This document shows positions 1-10,018 of a DNA stretch of 64,000 bases, piece by piece. The stretch lies in the NCBI GenBank assembly GCA_910574205.1, contig CAJSYJ010000001.1, positions 558,001-622,000 on the forward strand, given 5' to 3'. Under the pieces are notes generated by a model. That model made no database searches. It was given only the letters and a program-made list of their open reading frames with translations, and was not told the origin of the DNA. The translations under genes and the position numbers were made by a program. Source of the stretch: Bacteroidales bacterium. Its GTDB lineage: Bacteria > Bacteroidota > Bacteroidia > Bacteroidales > Rikenellaceae. Positions within the stretch are counted from its first letter, which is position 1. The number at the start of each line of letters is the position of its first letter.

Positions 1-1
1 G

Positions 2-790
2 CTGCGCTGCTTCGAGAACGACAACATAACCCATGTCGACGGCACGGTCGACCCCGTGCGCGACAAGGGCATCATCGATACCGAGTTGCAGCTCAAAGAT
101 CTCGAAACGGTCGAGAGCCGCATCGGCAAGTGCCAGAAGCAGGCATCGGCCGGCGACAAGACGGCCAAGCGCCAGTACGATATTCTGGTGCGCTACCGCG
201 AGGCGTTGGAGCAGGGTCTCAGCGCACGCACGGTCGATCTGACGGCCGAGGAACGCAAGGCCGTAGCCGATCTCAATCTTCTGACCGACAAGCCGGTGCT
301 TTACGTCTGCAACGTCGACGAGAAGAGCGCCTCGACGGGCAACGCACACACCGAGGCCGTTCGCCGCGCAATCGAGGGCGAGAATGCCGAGATGCTGATC
401 GTGGCCGCCGCGACCGAGGCCGACATCGCCGAGTTGGAGAGCTACGACGAGCGGCAGATGTTCCTTGCGGACATGGGACTCGACGAGTCTGGCGTGAGCC
501 GCCTGATAAAGGCCGCCTACCGCCTGCTCGACTTGCAGACGTTCTTTACCACGGGTGCCGACGAGAGCCGCGCATGGACCTTCCGCCGCGGCATGAAGGC
601 TCCGCAGACGGCCGGCATCATCCACACCGACTTCGAGCGCGGCTTCATTCGTGCAGAGGTAATCAAGTACGACGACTACGTGTCTCTGGGCTCCGAGCGC
701 GCCTGCCGCGACGTGGGCAAGATCGGCATCGAGGGCAAGGAGTATACGGTCGAGGACGGCGACATCATGCACTTCCTGTTCAACGTATAA
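2..790 (+). CDS. ychF: Redox-regulated ATPase YchF (Obg-like GTPase family), 5' partial
   Basis: The reading frame is already open at base 2, so the N-terminal G domain with its Walker A motif lies outside the window. What remains is the end of the G domain (a DPVRDKG stretch and a VLYVCNVDE motif, the NKxD-like position), the helical coiled-coil insert (about residues 20-80 of this fragment) and the C-terminal TGS domain, which ends in GDIMHFLFNV, typical of YchF. YchF is a cytoplasmic ATPase that associates with ribosomes. The next gene follows 21 bases later on the same strand. Family assignment is secure; only about 262 residues are present. Confidence 0.93.
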   Translation: MRCFENDNITHVDGTVDPVRDKGIIDTELQLKDLETVESRIGKCQKQASAGDKTAKRQYDILVRYREALEQGLSARTVDLTAEERKAVADLNLLTDKPVLYVCNVDEKSASTGNAHTEAVRRAIEGENAEMLIVAAATEADIAELESYDERQMFLADMGLDESGVSRLIKAAYRLLDLQTFFTTGADESRAWTFRRGMKAPQTAGIIHTDFERGFIRAEVIKYDDYVSLGSERACRDVGKIGIEGKEYTVEDGDIMHFLFNV

Positions 791-811
791 CACATACAAA
801 CACATACAGCC

Positions 812-1543
812 ATGAAAACCTATTGGAAATATCTCTTCGCAGCCGCCGTGGTCATAGCCTCGGCAGCAATCCTCGCGCGCGCTTACACCTACCGCTACCG
901 CACCGCGGGAACGATCTCGGTCACGGGACTGGGCGAGACGGAGTTCGCCTCCGATCTGATCGTGCTGCGCGGCAGCATCGACGTGGAGAACTACGACGCC
1001 GCCGAGGCCTACCGCTCGATCGAGCGCGACAAGCGTCGTGTCGAGGAGTTTCTCACTTCGCGCGGCATAGCGGCCGAGTCGATCTCGTTCGCCATGCTCA
1101 GCATCGAGAAGAACTACCAGTCGATCTACAACGACAAGGGCAGCTATCAGGGACAGCGCTTTTCGGGATATGCCATACGCCAGCACTTTACCGTCGAGTC
1201 GGCCGACATCGATACGGTCGAGAAAGTTGCAATGGAGATATCGTCGCTCATAGCCGACGGCATATCGATCGACGTTTACGACCCGTCGTACTACTACACC
1301 AAACTGGACGATCTGAAACTCGACCTTATAGGCAAGGCCGCCGCCGATGCGCGCTCGCGCGCCGAGGAGCTGGCCGAGAATGCCGGCGCCAAGATAGGCG
1401 ATCTGGCGCTCTCGCGCACGGGCGTATTCCAGATCACGGGCGCCAACAGCGACGAGGAGTTCTCGGCAGGCGGATCGTTCAACGTATCGTCTCGCAACAA
1501 GAAGGCACGCATCACGGTGCGCGCAGAGTACAAAATAAAGTAA
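812..1543 (+). CDS. SIMPL domain (DUF541) protein, membrane-anchored or exported
   Basis: 243 aa. An N-terminal hydrophobic segment (about residues 7-24, [17 protein letters not shown]) has no clear cleavage site, so it is either a signal anchor or a signal peptide. It is followed by a SIMPL/DUF541 fold: [11 protein letters not shown] at the start, a central region with [14 protein letters not shown], and a C-terminal [13 protein letters not shown] strand. Proteins of this family are periplasmic or membrane-bound and their role is poorly defined. It lies between ychF and gltX, 10 bases before gltX, so it is probably co-transcribed with them. No catalytic residues can be named. Confidence 0.82.
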   Translation: MKTYWKYLFAAAVVIASAAILARAYTYRYRTAGTISVTGLGETEFASDLIVLRGSIDVENYDAAEAYRSIERDKRRVEEFLTSRGIAAESISFAMLSIEKNYQSIYNDKGSYQGQRFSGYAIRQHFTVESADIDTVEKVAMEISSLIADGISIDVYDPSYYYTKLDDLKLDLIGKAAADARSRAEELAENAGAKIGDLALSRTGVFQITGANSDEEFSAGGSFNVSSRNKKARITVRAEYKIK

Positions 1544-1553
1544 ATCGCACAAC

Positions 1554-3092
1554 ATGGACAACAGAGAAATCCGCGTTCGCTTCGCGCCGAGTCCCACCGG
1601 ACCTCTTCATATCGGCGGCGTGCGCACGGCACTATACAACTACCTCTTCGCACGCCGTCACGGCGGCAAGATGATCCTGCGCATCGAGGATACCGACTCG
1701 CAGCGGTTCGTGCCGGGAGCCGAGGAGTATATCATCGAATCGCTCAAATGGTGCGGCATCGAGATCGACGAGGGTGTCGGCGCGGGAGGTCCCCACGCCC
1801 CCTACCGCCAGAGCGAACGCCGCGACATATATCTGAAATACGCCCGCCGGCTGGTCGACGCCGGCTGGGCATACTACGCCTTCGACACGCCCGACGAGCT
1901 GGACGCACTGCGCCGCGAGGCCGAGCAGGCAGGCCGCACCTTCGCCTATAACTACGAGGTGCGCGAGAAGCTGCCCACGTCGCTGTCGCTGCCCGCCGAC
2001 GAGGTCGAGCGCCGCATCGCCGCCGGCGAGCAGTGGGTCGTGCGCTTCAAGATGCCTGTCGACGAGACGGTGGCCATGGACGACCTGATCCGCGGCCATG
2101 TCGAGGTCAACACATCGACGCTCGACGACAAGGTGCTCTACAAGTCGGTCGACGCGCTGCCGACATATCATCTGGCCAACATCGTCGACGATCATCTGAT
2201 GGAGATCACGCACGTCATCCGCGGCGAGGAGTGGCTGCCGTCGCTGCCGCTGCACTACCTGCTCTACCGCGCTTTCGGCTGGGAGCAGACGCAGCCCGCG
2301 TTCGCGCATCTGCCGCTGCTGCTCAAACCTACGGGCGGCGGCAAGCTCTCGAAGCGCGACGGCGATAAAATGGGATTCCCCGTATTCCCGCTCTTCTGGC
2401 AGTCGCCCTCCACGGGCGAGACGGCGCACGGCTACCGCGAGGACGGCTATCTGCCCGAAGCCTTCGTCAATATGCTGGCGCTGCTTGGCTGGAATCCCGG
2501 CACCGAGCAGGAGCTCTTCTCGATGCAGGAGCTGATCGACGCCTTCTCGCTCGACCGCGTATCGAAGTCGGGCGCACGTTTCCAGCCCGACAAGGCCAAG
2601 TGGTTCAACGCACAGTACATGCACCGCAAGAGCGACGCCGAGCTGGCCGCCATACTGCAACCGCAGTTGCGCGAGCACGGCATCGAGGTCGACGACCGAC
2701 GTGCCGGCGAGGCTGCCGGCATCATGAAGGAGCGCGCCACGCTCACGGGCGATCTGTGGGATCTGACATCGTTCTTCTTTACGGCGCCGACCGAGTACGA
2801 GCAGAAGCAGACTCGCAAGTACTGGAAGGGCGACAACCCCTCCATGCTGGCCGAGCTTCGCGAGGTGCTCGCCTCGATCGACGACTTCTCGAAAGACAAC
2901 ACCGAGCGCATAGTCCACGCATGGATCGAGAGCCGTTCGCTCTCCATGGGACAGGTCATGAACACGCTGCGTCTGGCACTGGTGGGTGCAGGCAAGGGCC
3001 CCGGCATGTACGACGTGACGGCATTCATCGGCCGCGAGGAGACGCTGCGCCGGATAGACCGCATATTGGCCGAGCTCAAACCCGTCGAGTAA
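1554..3092 (+). CDS. gltX: Glutamate--tRNA ligase
   Basis: 512 aa, the usual length for a bacterial class I glutamyl-tRNA synthetase. The N-terminus carries [18 protein letters not shown] with the HIGH-type motif; the KMSKS-type motif is [10 protein letters not shown] at about residue 264. The C-terminal anticodon-binding half contains the helical [15 protein letters not shown] region. It charges tRNA-Glu with glutamate in the cytoplasm. Its stop codon shares one base with the start of the galM-like gene (taATG at 3090-3094), which suggests translational coupling. In Bacteroidota this enzyme is normally a true GluRS; discrimination towards tRNA-Gln cannot be judged here. Confidence 0.97.
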   Translation: MDNREIRVRFAPSPTGPLHIGGVRTALYNYLFARRHGGKMILRIEDTDSQRFVPGAEEYIIESLKWCGIEIDEGVGAGGPHAPYRQSERRDIYLKYARRLVDAGWAYYAFDTPDELDALRREAEQAGRTFAYNYEVREKLPTSLSLPADEVERRIAAGEQWVVRFKMPVDETVAMDDLIRGHVEVNTSTLDDKVLYKSVDALPTYHLANIVDDHLMEITHVIRGEEWLPSLPLHYLLYRAFGWEQTQPAFAHLPLLLKPTGGGKLSKRDGDKMGFPVFPLFWQSPSTGETAHGYREDGYLPEAFVNMLALLGWNPGTEQELFSMQELIDAFSLDRVSKSGARFQPDKAKWFNAQYMHRKSDAELAAILQPQLREHGIEVDDRRAGEAAGIMKERATLTGDLWDLTSFFFTAPTEYEQKQTRKYWKGDNPSMLAELREVLASIDDFSKDNTERIVHAWIESRSLSMGQVMNTLRLALVGAGKGPGMYDVTAFIGREETLRRIDRILAELKPVE

Positions 3093-4150
3093 TGGAGATC
3101 CTCCAACATATATGGGGCTCGACGCCCGAGGGCGAGGCGATCATCCTCTATACGATGCGCAACAGCCGCGGCTCGGAGGTCAGGCTGTGCAACATCGGGG
3201 CATCGGTGGTTGCGGTCAGCTTCGCCGACCGCGACGGCCGCATCGACGACGTGGCGCTGGGCTACCGCGACGCGGCGAGCTACATCGGCGACGGTGCCGC
3301 AAGCGGCAAGTCGGTGGGACGCGTAGCCGGACGCATAGCGCGCGGCCGCATGACCGTCGACGGCGAGGAGTACAGGCTCGAAACCAACAACGGACGCAAT
3401 CATCTGCACGGCGGCTCTAAGGGCTTCGCCAACCTGCCGTGGGAGAGCCGCGTCGAGGGCAACAGAGTGGTCTTTTCGCTGCTCTCGCCCGACGGCGACC
3501 AGGGATATCCGGGCGAGCTGGCCGTCGAGGCGGTATACGACTTCGACGACGAGGATTCGTTGGAGGTCACATACCTTGCACGCAGCAGCCGCACCACGGC
3601 CGTCAACCTTACCAACCACCTCTACTGGAACCTTGCAGGCGAGGGCAGCGGCCGGACGATCCTCGACCACGAGTTGCAGCTCAACTGCTCCAAGGCGTTG
3701 GAGATGGATGCCGAGCAGATACCTACCGGCCGCCTTATCGATGTGGCAGGCACACCGCTCGACTTTACCTCGTTCCGCCGCTTCGGCGACGATATAGAGT
3801 CGGAGTTCAACCATATACGCGATTTCCGCGGCTACGACCACTGCTTCGCCGTCGACGGCTGGCGCAAGAACATCCTCGGCGAGGTCGGGCAGCTGCGCTG
3901 CCCCGCCACGGGACGCCGCGTCGATATTCTCTCGTCGCAACCCGCTGCCGTGGTCTACACGGGCAACTGGCTCGCGGGCGGATGTCCCGTAACCAAGTCG
4001 GGCACGCGCTACGACGACTATGCCGGCGTGGCGATAGAGTGTCAGGGATTCTCGGACGCCGTCAACCACCCGGAGTTTCCCTCTATCATACTGCCCGCAG
4101 GCGAGCTATACTGTCAGAAGATAGTATTCCGGCTCGGCACATACCGCTGA
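3092..4150 (+). CDS. galM: Aldose 1-epimerase (galactose mutarotase)
   Basis: 352 aa. The start is the ATG that overlaps the gltX stop by one base; the frame is open further upstream, but that part is a shadow of gltX. Family signatures are GRVAGRIARGRM near residue 75, NGRNHLHGG (substrate-binding His), TNHLYWNLAG (second His pair) and the C-terminal VAIECQGFSDAVNHPEFPS with the catalytic Glu. It interconverts alpha and beta anomers of aldoses. There is no signal peptide, so it is cytoplasmic. A strong hairpin terminator follows at 4174-4203. Confidence 0.93.
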   Translation: MEILQHIWGSTPEGEAIILYTMRNSRGSEVRLCNIGASVVAVSFADRDGRIDDVALGYRDAASYIGDGAASGKSVGRVAGRIARGRMTVDGEEYRLETNNGRNHLHGGSKGFANLPWESRVEGNRVVFSLLSPDGDQGYPGELAVEAVYDFDDEDSLEVTYLARSSRTTAVNLTNHLYWNLAGEGSGRTILDHELQLNCSKALEMDAEQIPTGRLIDVAGTPLDFTSFRRFGDDIESEFNHIRDFRGYDHCFAVDGWRKNILGEVGQLRCPATGRRVDILSSQPAAVVYTGNWLAGGCPVTKSGTRYDDYAGVAIECQGFSDAVNHPEFPSIILPAGELYCQKIVFRLGTYR

Positions 4151-4173
4151 CGCATCCCCGCAGATACGTTACG

Positions 4174-4204
4174 AAAGGCAGCCTCATTAAACTGGCTGCC
4201 TTTT
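4174..4204 (+). terminator. Rho-independent terminator after galM
   Basis: A perfect 10-bp stem (AAAGGCAGCC and GGCTGCCTTT) encloses a 10-base loop and runs into TTTT. It lies 24 bases after the galM stop. Confidence 0.88.
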
Positions 4205-4293
4205 CGTATCTTTTTTCGACGGCAAACATGCGCAAAACGAAACGAATCGCACATATATCGTTCTGCATATTTCGCTGCGCACCGCTTTTTCGT

Positions 4294-4301
4294 TATCTTT
4301 G
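4294..4301 (+). promoter_or_regulatory. Bacteroidota -7 promoter box upstream of the GH3 gene
   Basis: TATCTTTG matches TAnnTTTG and lies 26 bases before the GH3 start codon. No good -33 TTTG is visible 19-21 bases upstream, so the assignment rests on the -7 box and its position after a terminator. Confidence 0.6.
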
Positions 4302-4327
4302 TTACCGAAACAATAACTATTTTAACG

Positions 4328-6676
4328 ATGAAACCTTACCACCTGCTGCCCCTGCTTGCCGGGCTGTGCCTTCATGCGGCGCATATCCATGCGCAGCCGC
4401 CCAAGCTGGCCGAAGACAACGTCGGCGCCATAGTCAGCGCAATGACACTCGAAGAGAAGGCCCACCTGTTAGTGGGCACCAATCTCAAAAGCGACGAAGA
4501 GCGCGCCGTCGTCGGCTACACCAAAGACATCGTCCCCGGAGCCGCCGGCACGACCTATCCCGTCGAGCGTCTGGGCATACCGCCTATCGTGCTGGCCGAC
4601 GGCCCTGCCGGGCTGAGGATATCGCCCCGCCGCGAGGGCGACGAGCGCACATTCTACTGCACGGGCTTCCCCATAGGCATGCTGCTCTCGTCGACATGGG
4701 ACGACGATGCCGTGCGCCGCGTGGGTGCGGCCATAGGCGACGAGGTGCGCGAGTACGGCGTCGACGTGCTTCTGGCGCCGGGCATCAATCTGCAACGCAA
4801 CCCGCTCTGCGGCCGCAACTTCGAGTACTACTCCGAGGACCCGCTGCTGTCGGGTCTGACGGCAGCCGCATATATCGACGGCGTGCAGAGCGCCGGCGTC
4901 GGTACATCGATCAAGCACTTCGCCGTCAACAATCAGGAGATCAACCGTCTGGCCAACGACGCACGAGTCTCGCAACGCGCCCTGCGCGAGTTGTATCTGC
5001 GCAACTTCGAATATGCCGTCCGCCGCTCGGCGCCGTGGACCGTAATGACATCTTACAACTACGTCAACGGACGTTACACCTCCGAGGACAAGGGGCTGCT
5101 GACGGATATCCTGCGCGACGAGTGGGGATACGACGGCGCCGTCATGACCGACTGGGGCGGAGGCCTCGACACCCCGGCGCAGATCGCCGCAGGCAACGAC
5201 ATGATCCAGCCGGGCAGCGACGAGCGTTACCGCGCCATAGTCGATGCCGTCCGCAGCGGACGACTCTCCATAGACGACGTAGACCGTTCGGTGGAGCGCA
5301 TCCTGCGCCTCATACTCCGCACGCCGCGATTCCGCGGCTGCGCATTCTCCGAAACACCCGACCTCGTGTCGCATGCCGCCCTCACGCGCGAAGTCGCGGC
5401 CGAGGGCATGGTGCTGCTCAAAAACGACGGCGACGCCCTGCCGCTCGACGGCAAGCGGTGCATAGCGCTGTTCGGCGCAACCTCCTATCGCTTCATCGCC
5501 GGCGGCACCGGCTCGGGCGACGTGAACAAGGCCTACGTCGTCGACCTGCGCGACGGCATGCTGGGCGCCGGTTTCGAGCTGCTGCCGTCGCTCGACGAGG
5601 CCTACCGCGACCACATGCGCCGTCAGAGGGTCATCGTCGACAGCATCAACTCCAAGCGCAAGTGGTACATACCCCACGCACGCGAAGCCGAGATCGCGGA
5701 CATAGGCGCTCTGGCCGATGCTGCCGCAGGCCAGGCCGACGCGGCGGTCATAACCATAGGGCGCAGCGCGGGCGAGGGCTTCGACCGCCATGTCGAGGAT
5801 GACTACATGCTCTCCGGCGACGAGTTGCAGCTTATCGAAGAGGTAAGCCGTGCCTTTCATGCCGCCGGCAAACGCGTCGTGGTCATACTCAACGTCTGCG
5901 GTCTGGTCGATGCGGCGCAGTGGCGCGACAAGGCCGATGCGATACTCATAGCGTGGCTGCCCGGACAGGAGGGCGGCAACGCCGTGGCCGACGTCATCGC
6001 TGGACGCGTATCTCCGGGCGGACACCTGCCCGTGAGCATGCCCATGAGCTACGACGACGTGCCGGCACAGAGATTCCCCAAGGATGTCTACGAGTGGAAT
6101 ATCAATGCGTCGTTCCTGCGGTTCAGTGCCACGGAGAAGTTCTACGACGTGCGCGACATCGACTATACGGACTACACCGAGGATATCTTCGTAGGCTACC
6201 GCCACTACGCCACCGCCGGCCTCCCCGTCGCCTACCCGTTCGGCTGGGGACTTACATACACCACCTTCGATATCAGGCCGCAGGGGTGGAGCATGCGGGA
6301 CGACGGCCGGATCGTCGCCCGATGCCGCGTGAAGAACACCGGCAGCCGCGCCGCACGTCAGGTCGTGCAGCTCTACTCGACCAAAACCGAGGGCGACGAG
6401 CCGCGTCCGGCGATCGAGCTGCGCGCATACGCCAAGACACCGCTGCTGCAACCCGGCAAGTCGTGCACCGTGACGCTCGCATTCGAACGCGACGACCTGG
6501 CATGGTTCGATGCCGACCGCAACGCATGGGTTACCGAAAAGGGGCGCTACACGCTCTCGATAGGCGACTCGTCGCAGCAGCTCCGGCCTATCGGCCGGCC
6601 GTTGAAGATCGCCGCTACGACCATACGCAAGGTATGCGAGGCGATGCTCCCCGAGGGCGGGCTCTTCATCGACTGA
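4328..6676 (+). CDS. Glycoside hydrolase family 3 protein (beta-glucosidase-like), exported
   Basis: 782 aa with an N-terminal signal peptide (about residues 1-22, ending AAHIHAQ). The GH3 N-terminal barrel runs to about residue 330: IKHFAVNNQE supplies the substrate-binding KHF motif, and VMTDWGGG carries the nucleophile Asp at about residue 275. The GH3 C-terminal alpha/beta domain follows (VVVILNVCG, IAWLPGQEGGNAVADVI), then a fibronectin type III-like domain from about residue 650 (CRVKNTGSRAARQVVQLY). The likely reaction is release of beta-linked glucose or xylose from oligosaccharide ends in the periplasm; the exact sugar cannot be read from sequence. The exported GH31 gene follows 29 bases later, so the two probably form a unit. 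Confidence 0.93.
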   Translation: MKPYHLLPLLAGLCLHAAHIHAQPPKLAEDNVGAIVSAMTLEEKAHLLVGTNLKSDEERAVVGYTKDIVPGAAGTTYPVERLGIPPIVLADGPAGLRISPRREGDERTFYCTGFPIGMLLSSTWDDDAVRRVGAAIGDEVREYGVDVLLAPGINLQRNPLCGRNFEYYSEDPLLSGLTAAAYIDGVQSAGVGTSIKHFAVNNQEINRLANDARVSQRALRELYLRNFEYAVRRSAPWTVMTSYNYVNGRYTSEDKGLLTDILRDEWGYDGAVMTDWGGGLDTPAQIAAGNDMIQPGSDERYRAIVDAVRSGRLSIDDVDRSVERILRLILRTPRFRGCAFSETPDLVSHAALTREVAAEGMVLLKNDGDALPLDGKRCIALFGATSYRFIAGGTGSGDVNKAYVVDLRDGMLGAGFELLPSLDEAYRDHMRRQRVIVDSINSKRKWYIPHAREAEIADIGALADAAAGQADAAVITIGRSAGEGFDRHVEDDYMLSGDELQLIEEVSRAFHAAGKRVVVILNVCGLVDAAQWRDKADAILIAWLPGQEGGNAVADVIAGRVSPGGHLPVSMPMSYDDVPAQRFPKDVYEWNINASFLRFSATEKFYDVRDIDYTDYTEDIFVGYRHYATAGLPVAYPFGWGLTYTTFDIRPQGWSMRDDGRIVARCRVKNTGSRAARQVVQLYSTKTEGDEPRPAIELRAYAKTPLLQPGKSCTVTLAFERDDLAWFDADRNAWVTEKGRYTLSIGDSSQQLRPIGRPLKIAATTIRKVCEAMLPEGGLFID

Positions 6677-6705
6677 TAATACTCTACCTATAACCTTTAC
6701 TATTT

Positions 6706-9327
6706 ATGAACGGACTGAAACTTATTATGGCACTGACGCTGGCGACGATGCTCGCGGCGTCAGCGTCAGCCGCCGAAGACTACCGCCCGCGCGCAAACGA
6801 CTCGCAGACGGTCGTAGCGGGCAACGCACGCTTCACTGTGCTCACGCCGCGCATGATACGCATGGAGTGGAGCGAAGACGGCCGCTTCGAGGACAATGCC
6901 ACCTTCGGCATCGTCAACCGCGCATTCGACGACGTATCGTTCCGCAGCTCGGTTACCTCGTCGAAGGTAACCATACGCACCGATGCGCTCACGCTGACAT
7001 GGCGTCGCGGCGGCCGCTTCTCGGCCGACAACCTATCGGTCGAGTTCGCGATGAACGGCCGCAAGGTAGTATGGCGCCCCGGCATGGAGGACAAGGGCAA
7101 CCTGCAAGGCACCATGCGCACGCTCGACCGCACCGACGGCTGGAACCTCCACGAGACGTTCGACCCCGGCGTCGTATCGCGCGACGGCTGGGTCATCCTC
7201 GACGAGAGCACCCGCCCGATCATCGCCGACGACGACACCCGCTGGGGCGGGTGGGTCGCCGAACGCGGCGAGGGCGACCGCATCGACTGGTATATCATGG
7301 CATACGGCCACGACTACACCGCCGCCGTGACCGACTACATGCGCGTCGGCGGACGTCAGCCCCTGCCGCCCAAGTATGCCTTCGGCTACTGGTGGAGCCG
7401 CTACTGGCAATACTCCGACGACGAGCTGGTGCGGCTGGTCGAGCAGATACAGAGCCTCTCCATACCGATCGACGTTCTGATAGTCGACATGGAGTGGCAC
7501 GACACGTGGGGTCTGTCGAGCATCGACACCAAGCGCGACGAGTACGGCCAGCGCATCGGCTGGACGGGCTACACGTGGAAACGCGAGCTGTTCCCCTCGC
7601 CCGAGAACTTCATCCGCTGGGCGCACGGGCGCAACCTGAAAGTATCGCTCAATCTCCACCCGGCATCGGGCATACAGCCCTACGAGGCTGCCTACGACGA
7701 CTTCGCCGAGGACTACGGCTGGCAGAAAGCGGGCGAGCCCATACCGTTCCGCATATGCCAGCAGCAGTGGGCCGACAGCTACTTCAAGACCGTCCTGCAC
7801 CCGTTGCAGAGGCAGGGCGTCGACTTCTGGTGGCTCGACTGGCAGCAGTGGAAGCAGAGCAAGTATATGCCGTCGGTAAGCAATACGTTCTGGCTCAACC
7901 ACACCTTTTTCCGCGACAGCGAGCTCTCGTCCGACGAACGGCCTATGATCTATCATCGCTGGGGCGGACTGGGCTCGCACCGATACCAGACGGCATTCTC
8001 TGGCGACGTCTTCGCCACATGGGAGAGTCTGTCGTTCCTGCCCTACTTCACCTCGACCGCCTCTAACGTATGCTACGGCTACTGGGGTCACGACATCGGC
8101 GGACACATGCTGCCCGCAGGCGTCGAGACCACCGACGAGGAGCTGTTCACGCGCTGGCTGCAATACTCGGTCTTCACGCCGATATTCAAGACCCACAGCA
8201 CCAAGGACCGCAACATCGAACGCCGGCTGTGGGCCTTCGGCGAAAACATGTTCACGCTTCGCGACGCCGTGCGTCTTCGCTACACGCTCTCGCCATATAT
8301 CTATACGGCCGCGCGCCAGGCCTACGACACGGGCATCTCCATGTGCCGCCCGATGTATTACGCCTGCCCCGAGGATGAACGCGCCTACTCATATAAGGAG
8401 CAGCACATGTTCGGCGACGATATGATCGTCGCAGCCGTAGCCCGGCCTGCCGACACGGTAACAGGTCTTGCCGAACGCACCATATGGCTGCCCGAGGGCG
8501 AGTGGTACGACATGGCCACAGGCACGATGTACGACGGCGGCGAATACTGCATGCAGTACACGGTCGACGAGATACCGATGTTCGTCCGTGCCGGTGCCGT
8601 GATACCCATGGCAGCAGACGACATCTCCGATCTGCAACATATCGACGACAGGCTCGTGCTGACGGTCATCCCCGGCGACGGGGAGTCGGTATGCACGCTC
8701 TACGAGGACGACGGCCGCTCGAAAGATTACGCCGAACGCTACGCCGTCACGACCCTCCGCAAGCACTCGACGCCCGAGAGGACGACACTCGTCGTCGAGC
8801 CTCGCCGCGGCGCTTACGACGGCATGCCCGCAACGCGGCGCTACGAGATACGTCTCTTAGGCGTGTGTCCGCCCAGCAGCGTCACGGTCGACGGCCGCGA
8901 ATACAGCTACGACCGCTTCGCCGAGACGGGCGGTTGGACATACGACGGGCGCGAGACAGCCGTCCGCATATTCGTCGACGCCGCGCCGTGCGACCGCGAG
9001 CTTCGCGTGGAGTGCTCTTTCGATACGGATCGCAACCGCCGCGAGCTTCTCGACGGCTGCCGCGGCATGATAAAGCGCTTCGCAAGGCTGACCGACGAGT
9101 TCAAGGTGGTATACAACCGCTACGACCGTCTTGCGATGCTGCCCGAGGCCTATCTGAAAGTGTCGCAGTTTGGGTCGTTCATAACGGAGAATCCCGCAGA
9201 AATAACCCGCCATATCGACCAGTGCCGCCAAGCCATGCCCGAGATGCTGCGCGAGATAGAATCGCTCGATCTCGACCCCGGCTTCAAGCGCCGGATCGAG
9301 GCGCAGACCCGCATGTTCGTCGAGTAG
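6706..9327 (+). CDS. Glycoside hydrolase family 31 protein (alpha-glucosidase/alpha-xylosidase type), exported
   Basis: 873 aa with a signal peptide (residues 1-22, ending ASASAAED). After a galactose-mutarotase-like N domain comes the GH31 barrel: FGYWWSRYWQYSDDEL, VLIVDMEWH, and the nucleophile Asp at about residue 378 in DFWWLDWQQW. SGDVFATWESL holds the probable acid/base Asp, and GYWGHDIGGHM is a family signature. A beta-sandwich region and a 100-residue helical tail follow. The predicted role is hydrolysis of alpha-linked glucose or xylose from oligosaccharides in the periplasm. Linkage preference is not predictable. It appears to form a transcription unit with the GH3 gene in front. 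Confidence 0.93.
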   Translation: MNGLKLIMALTLATMLAASASAAEDYRPRANDSQTVVAGNARFTVLTPRMIRMEWSEDGRFEDNATFGIVNRAFDDVSFRSSVTSSKVTIRTDALTLTWRRGGRFSADNLSVEFAMNGRKVVWRPGMEDKGNLQGTMRTLDRTDGWNLHETFDPGVVSRDGWVILDESTRPIIADDDTRWGGWVAERGEGDRIDWYIMAYGHDYTAAVTDYMRVGGRQPLPPKYAFGYWWSRYWQYSDDELVRLVEQIQSLSIPIDVLIVDMEWHDTWGLSSIDTKRDEYGQRIGWTGYTWKRELFPSPENFIRWAHGRNLKVSLNLHPASGIQPYEAAYDDFAEDYGWQKAGEPIPFRICQQQWADSYFKTVLHPLQRQGVDFWWLDWQQWKQSKYMPSVSNTFWLNHTFFRDSELSSDERPMIYHRWGGLGSHRYQTAFSGDVFATWESLSFLPYFTSTASNVCYGYWGHDIGGHMLPAGVETTDEELFTRWLQYSVFTPIFKTHSTKDRNIERRLWAFGENMFTLRDAVRLRYTLSPYIYTAARQAYDTGISMCRPMYYACPEDERAYSYKEQHMFGDDMIVAAVARPADTVTGLAERTIWLPEGEWYDMATGTMYDGGEYCMQYTVDEIPMFVRAGAVIPMAADDISDLQHIDDRLVLTVIPGDGESVCTLYEDDGRSKDYAERYAVTTLRKHSTPERTTLVVEPRRGAYDGMPATRRYEIRLLGVCPPSSVTVDGREYSYDRFAETGGWTYDGRETAVRIFVDAAPCDRELRVECSFDTDRNRRELLDGCRGMIKRFARLTDEFKVVYNRYDRLAMLPEAYLKVSQFGSFITENPAEITRHIDQCRQAMPEMLREIESLDLDPGFKRRIEAQTRMFVE

Positions 9328-9459
9328 TTACAGGCCGTTATATAGGCCGCACCGACGGTCGCACGGCCTAATACGGATCGCTTATACGGGCATGGCGCCG
9401 GCACCGCCGCCCCGTCCGGCTGCATCGGGCAGATTGCCCCGACATATTGAGCCAAACAG

Positions 9460-9493
9460 ATTATCCCTGCCCGACTATTCGGGCAGGGATAAT
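9460..9493 (+). terminator. Inverted repeat downstream of the GH31 gene
   Basis: A perfect 14-bp stem (ATTATCCCTGCCCG with its complement) surrounds a 6-base loop. It has no long T-run, so it is either a weak terminator or an mRNA 3'-end stabiliser. Confidence 0.6.
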
Positions 9494-9920
9494 AGTTATG
9501 GCCGCTGTGCCCGTAACCCGCTCTTGGCATATACGCCGTCCGCTGCACTCCTTTTGCGCTACGTCTCCGCTCTTCGTCTTCGGCCTGCACTCTCCTCGGC
9601 TCAGTAGCCGCATATCGCTCCGCCGCCGCAGTGTGCGACATGACCTCTCCGCTACCGCCCCCCGCCCCTGCATCCGCCGCCGCACATACAACGCCCGCAT
9701 ACCGAAATACTCCCTATGGCCAAACGCACTGCACCCATACTCTGCAAACCCCTCTCTACGGTCGCATACCCTCGACACGGCCGGCACACCGGAACCGCAT
9801 GCCTAACGACTCCGCCGCATGGTCGTCCCACACAGCCGCCGCCCGCAACGACATAACCACCGCTACGACCAACGGCCGCACCGTAAACCGCCCCCGCAAC
9901 CGCATCCTCTGCCTGCCCAT

Positions 9921-9963
9921 AAAAAACAATTCTTCCCCGCTGCATCGGGCAGCGGGGAAGAAT
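9921..9963 (-). terminator. Rho-independent terminator of the minus-strand lipoprotein unit
   Basis: Read on the minus strand, a perfect 15-bp stem (ATTCTTCCCCGCTGC with its complement, 5-base loop) is followed by TGTTTTTT. It lies about 55 bases beyond the stop codon of the gene at 10019-10660. Confidence 0.9.
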
Positions 9964-10018
9964 CCATTGTCGGAAGGCTGCCGGCCGCATGCGCGGCAAC
10001 AGCAGCCAGTCCCGGATC

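Larger units (their letters stand above)
9328..10018. other. Intergenic region with two strong inverted repeats, no gene seen
   Basis: The stretch lies between the convergent GH31 gene and the minus-strand lipoprotein gene. Short open frames here overlap each other on both strands and show no protein-family character. The recognisable elements are the inverted repeats at 9460-9493 and 9929-9963. Confidence 0.6.

Noticed and set aside
3439..5802. A 787-codon plus-strand open frame across galM and the GH3 gene
   Set aside because: It runs through a terminator, a promoter and two clear genes in another phase; its product is Arg-rich and has no family character.
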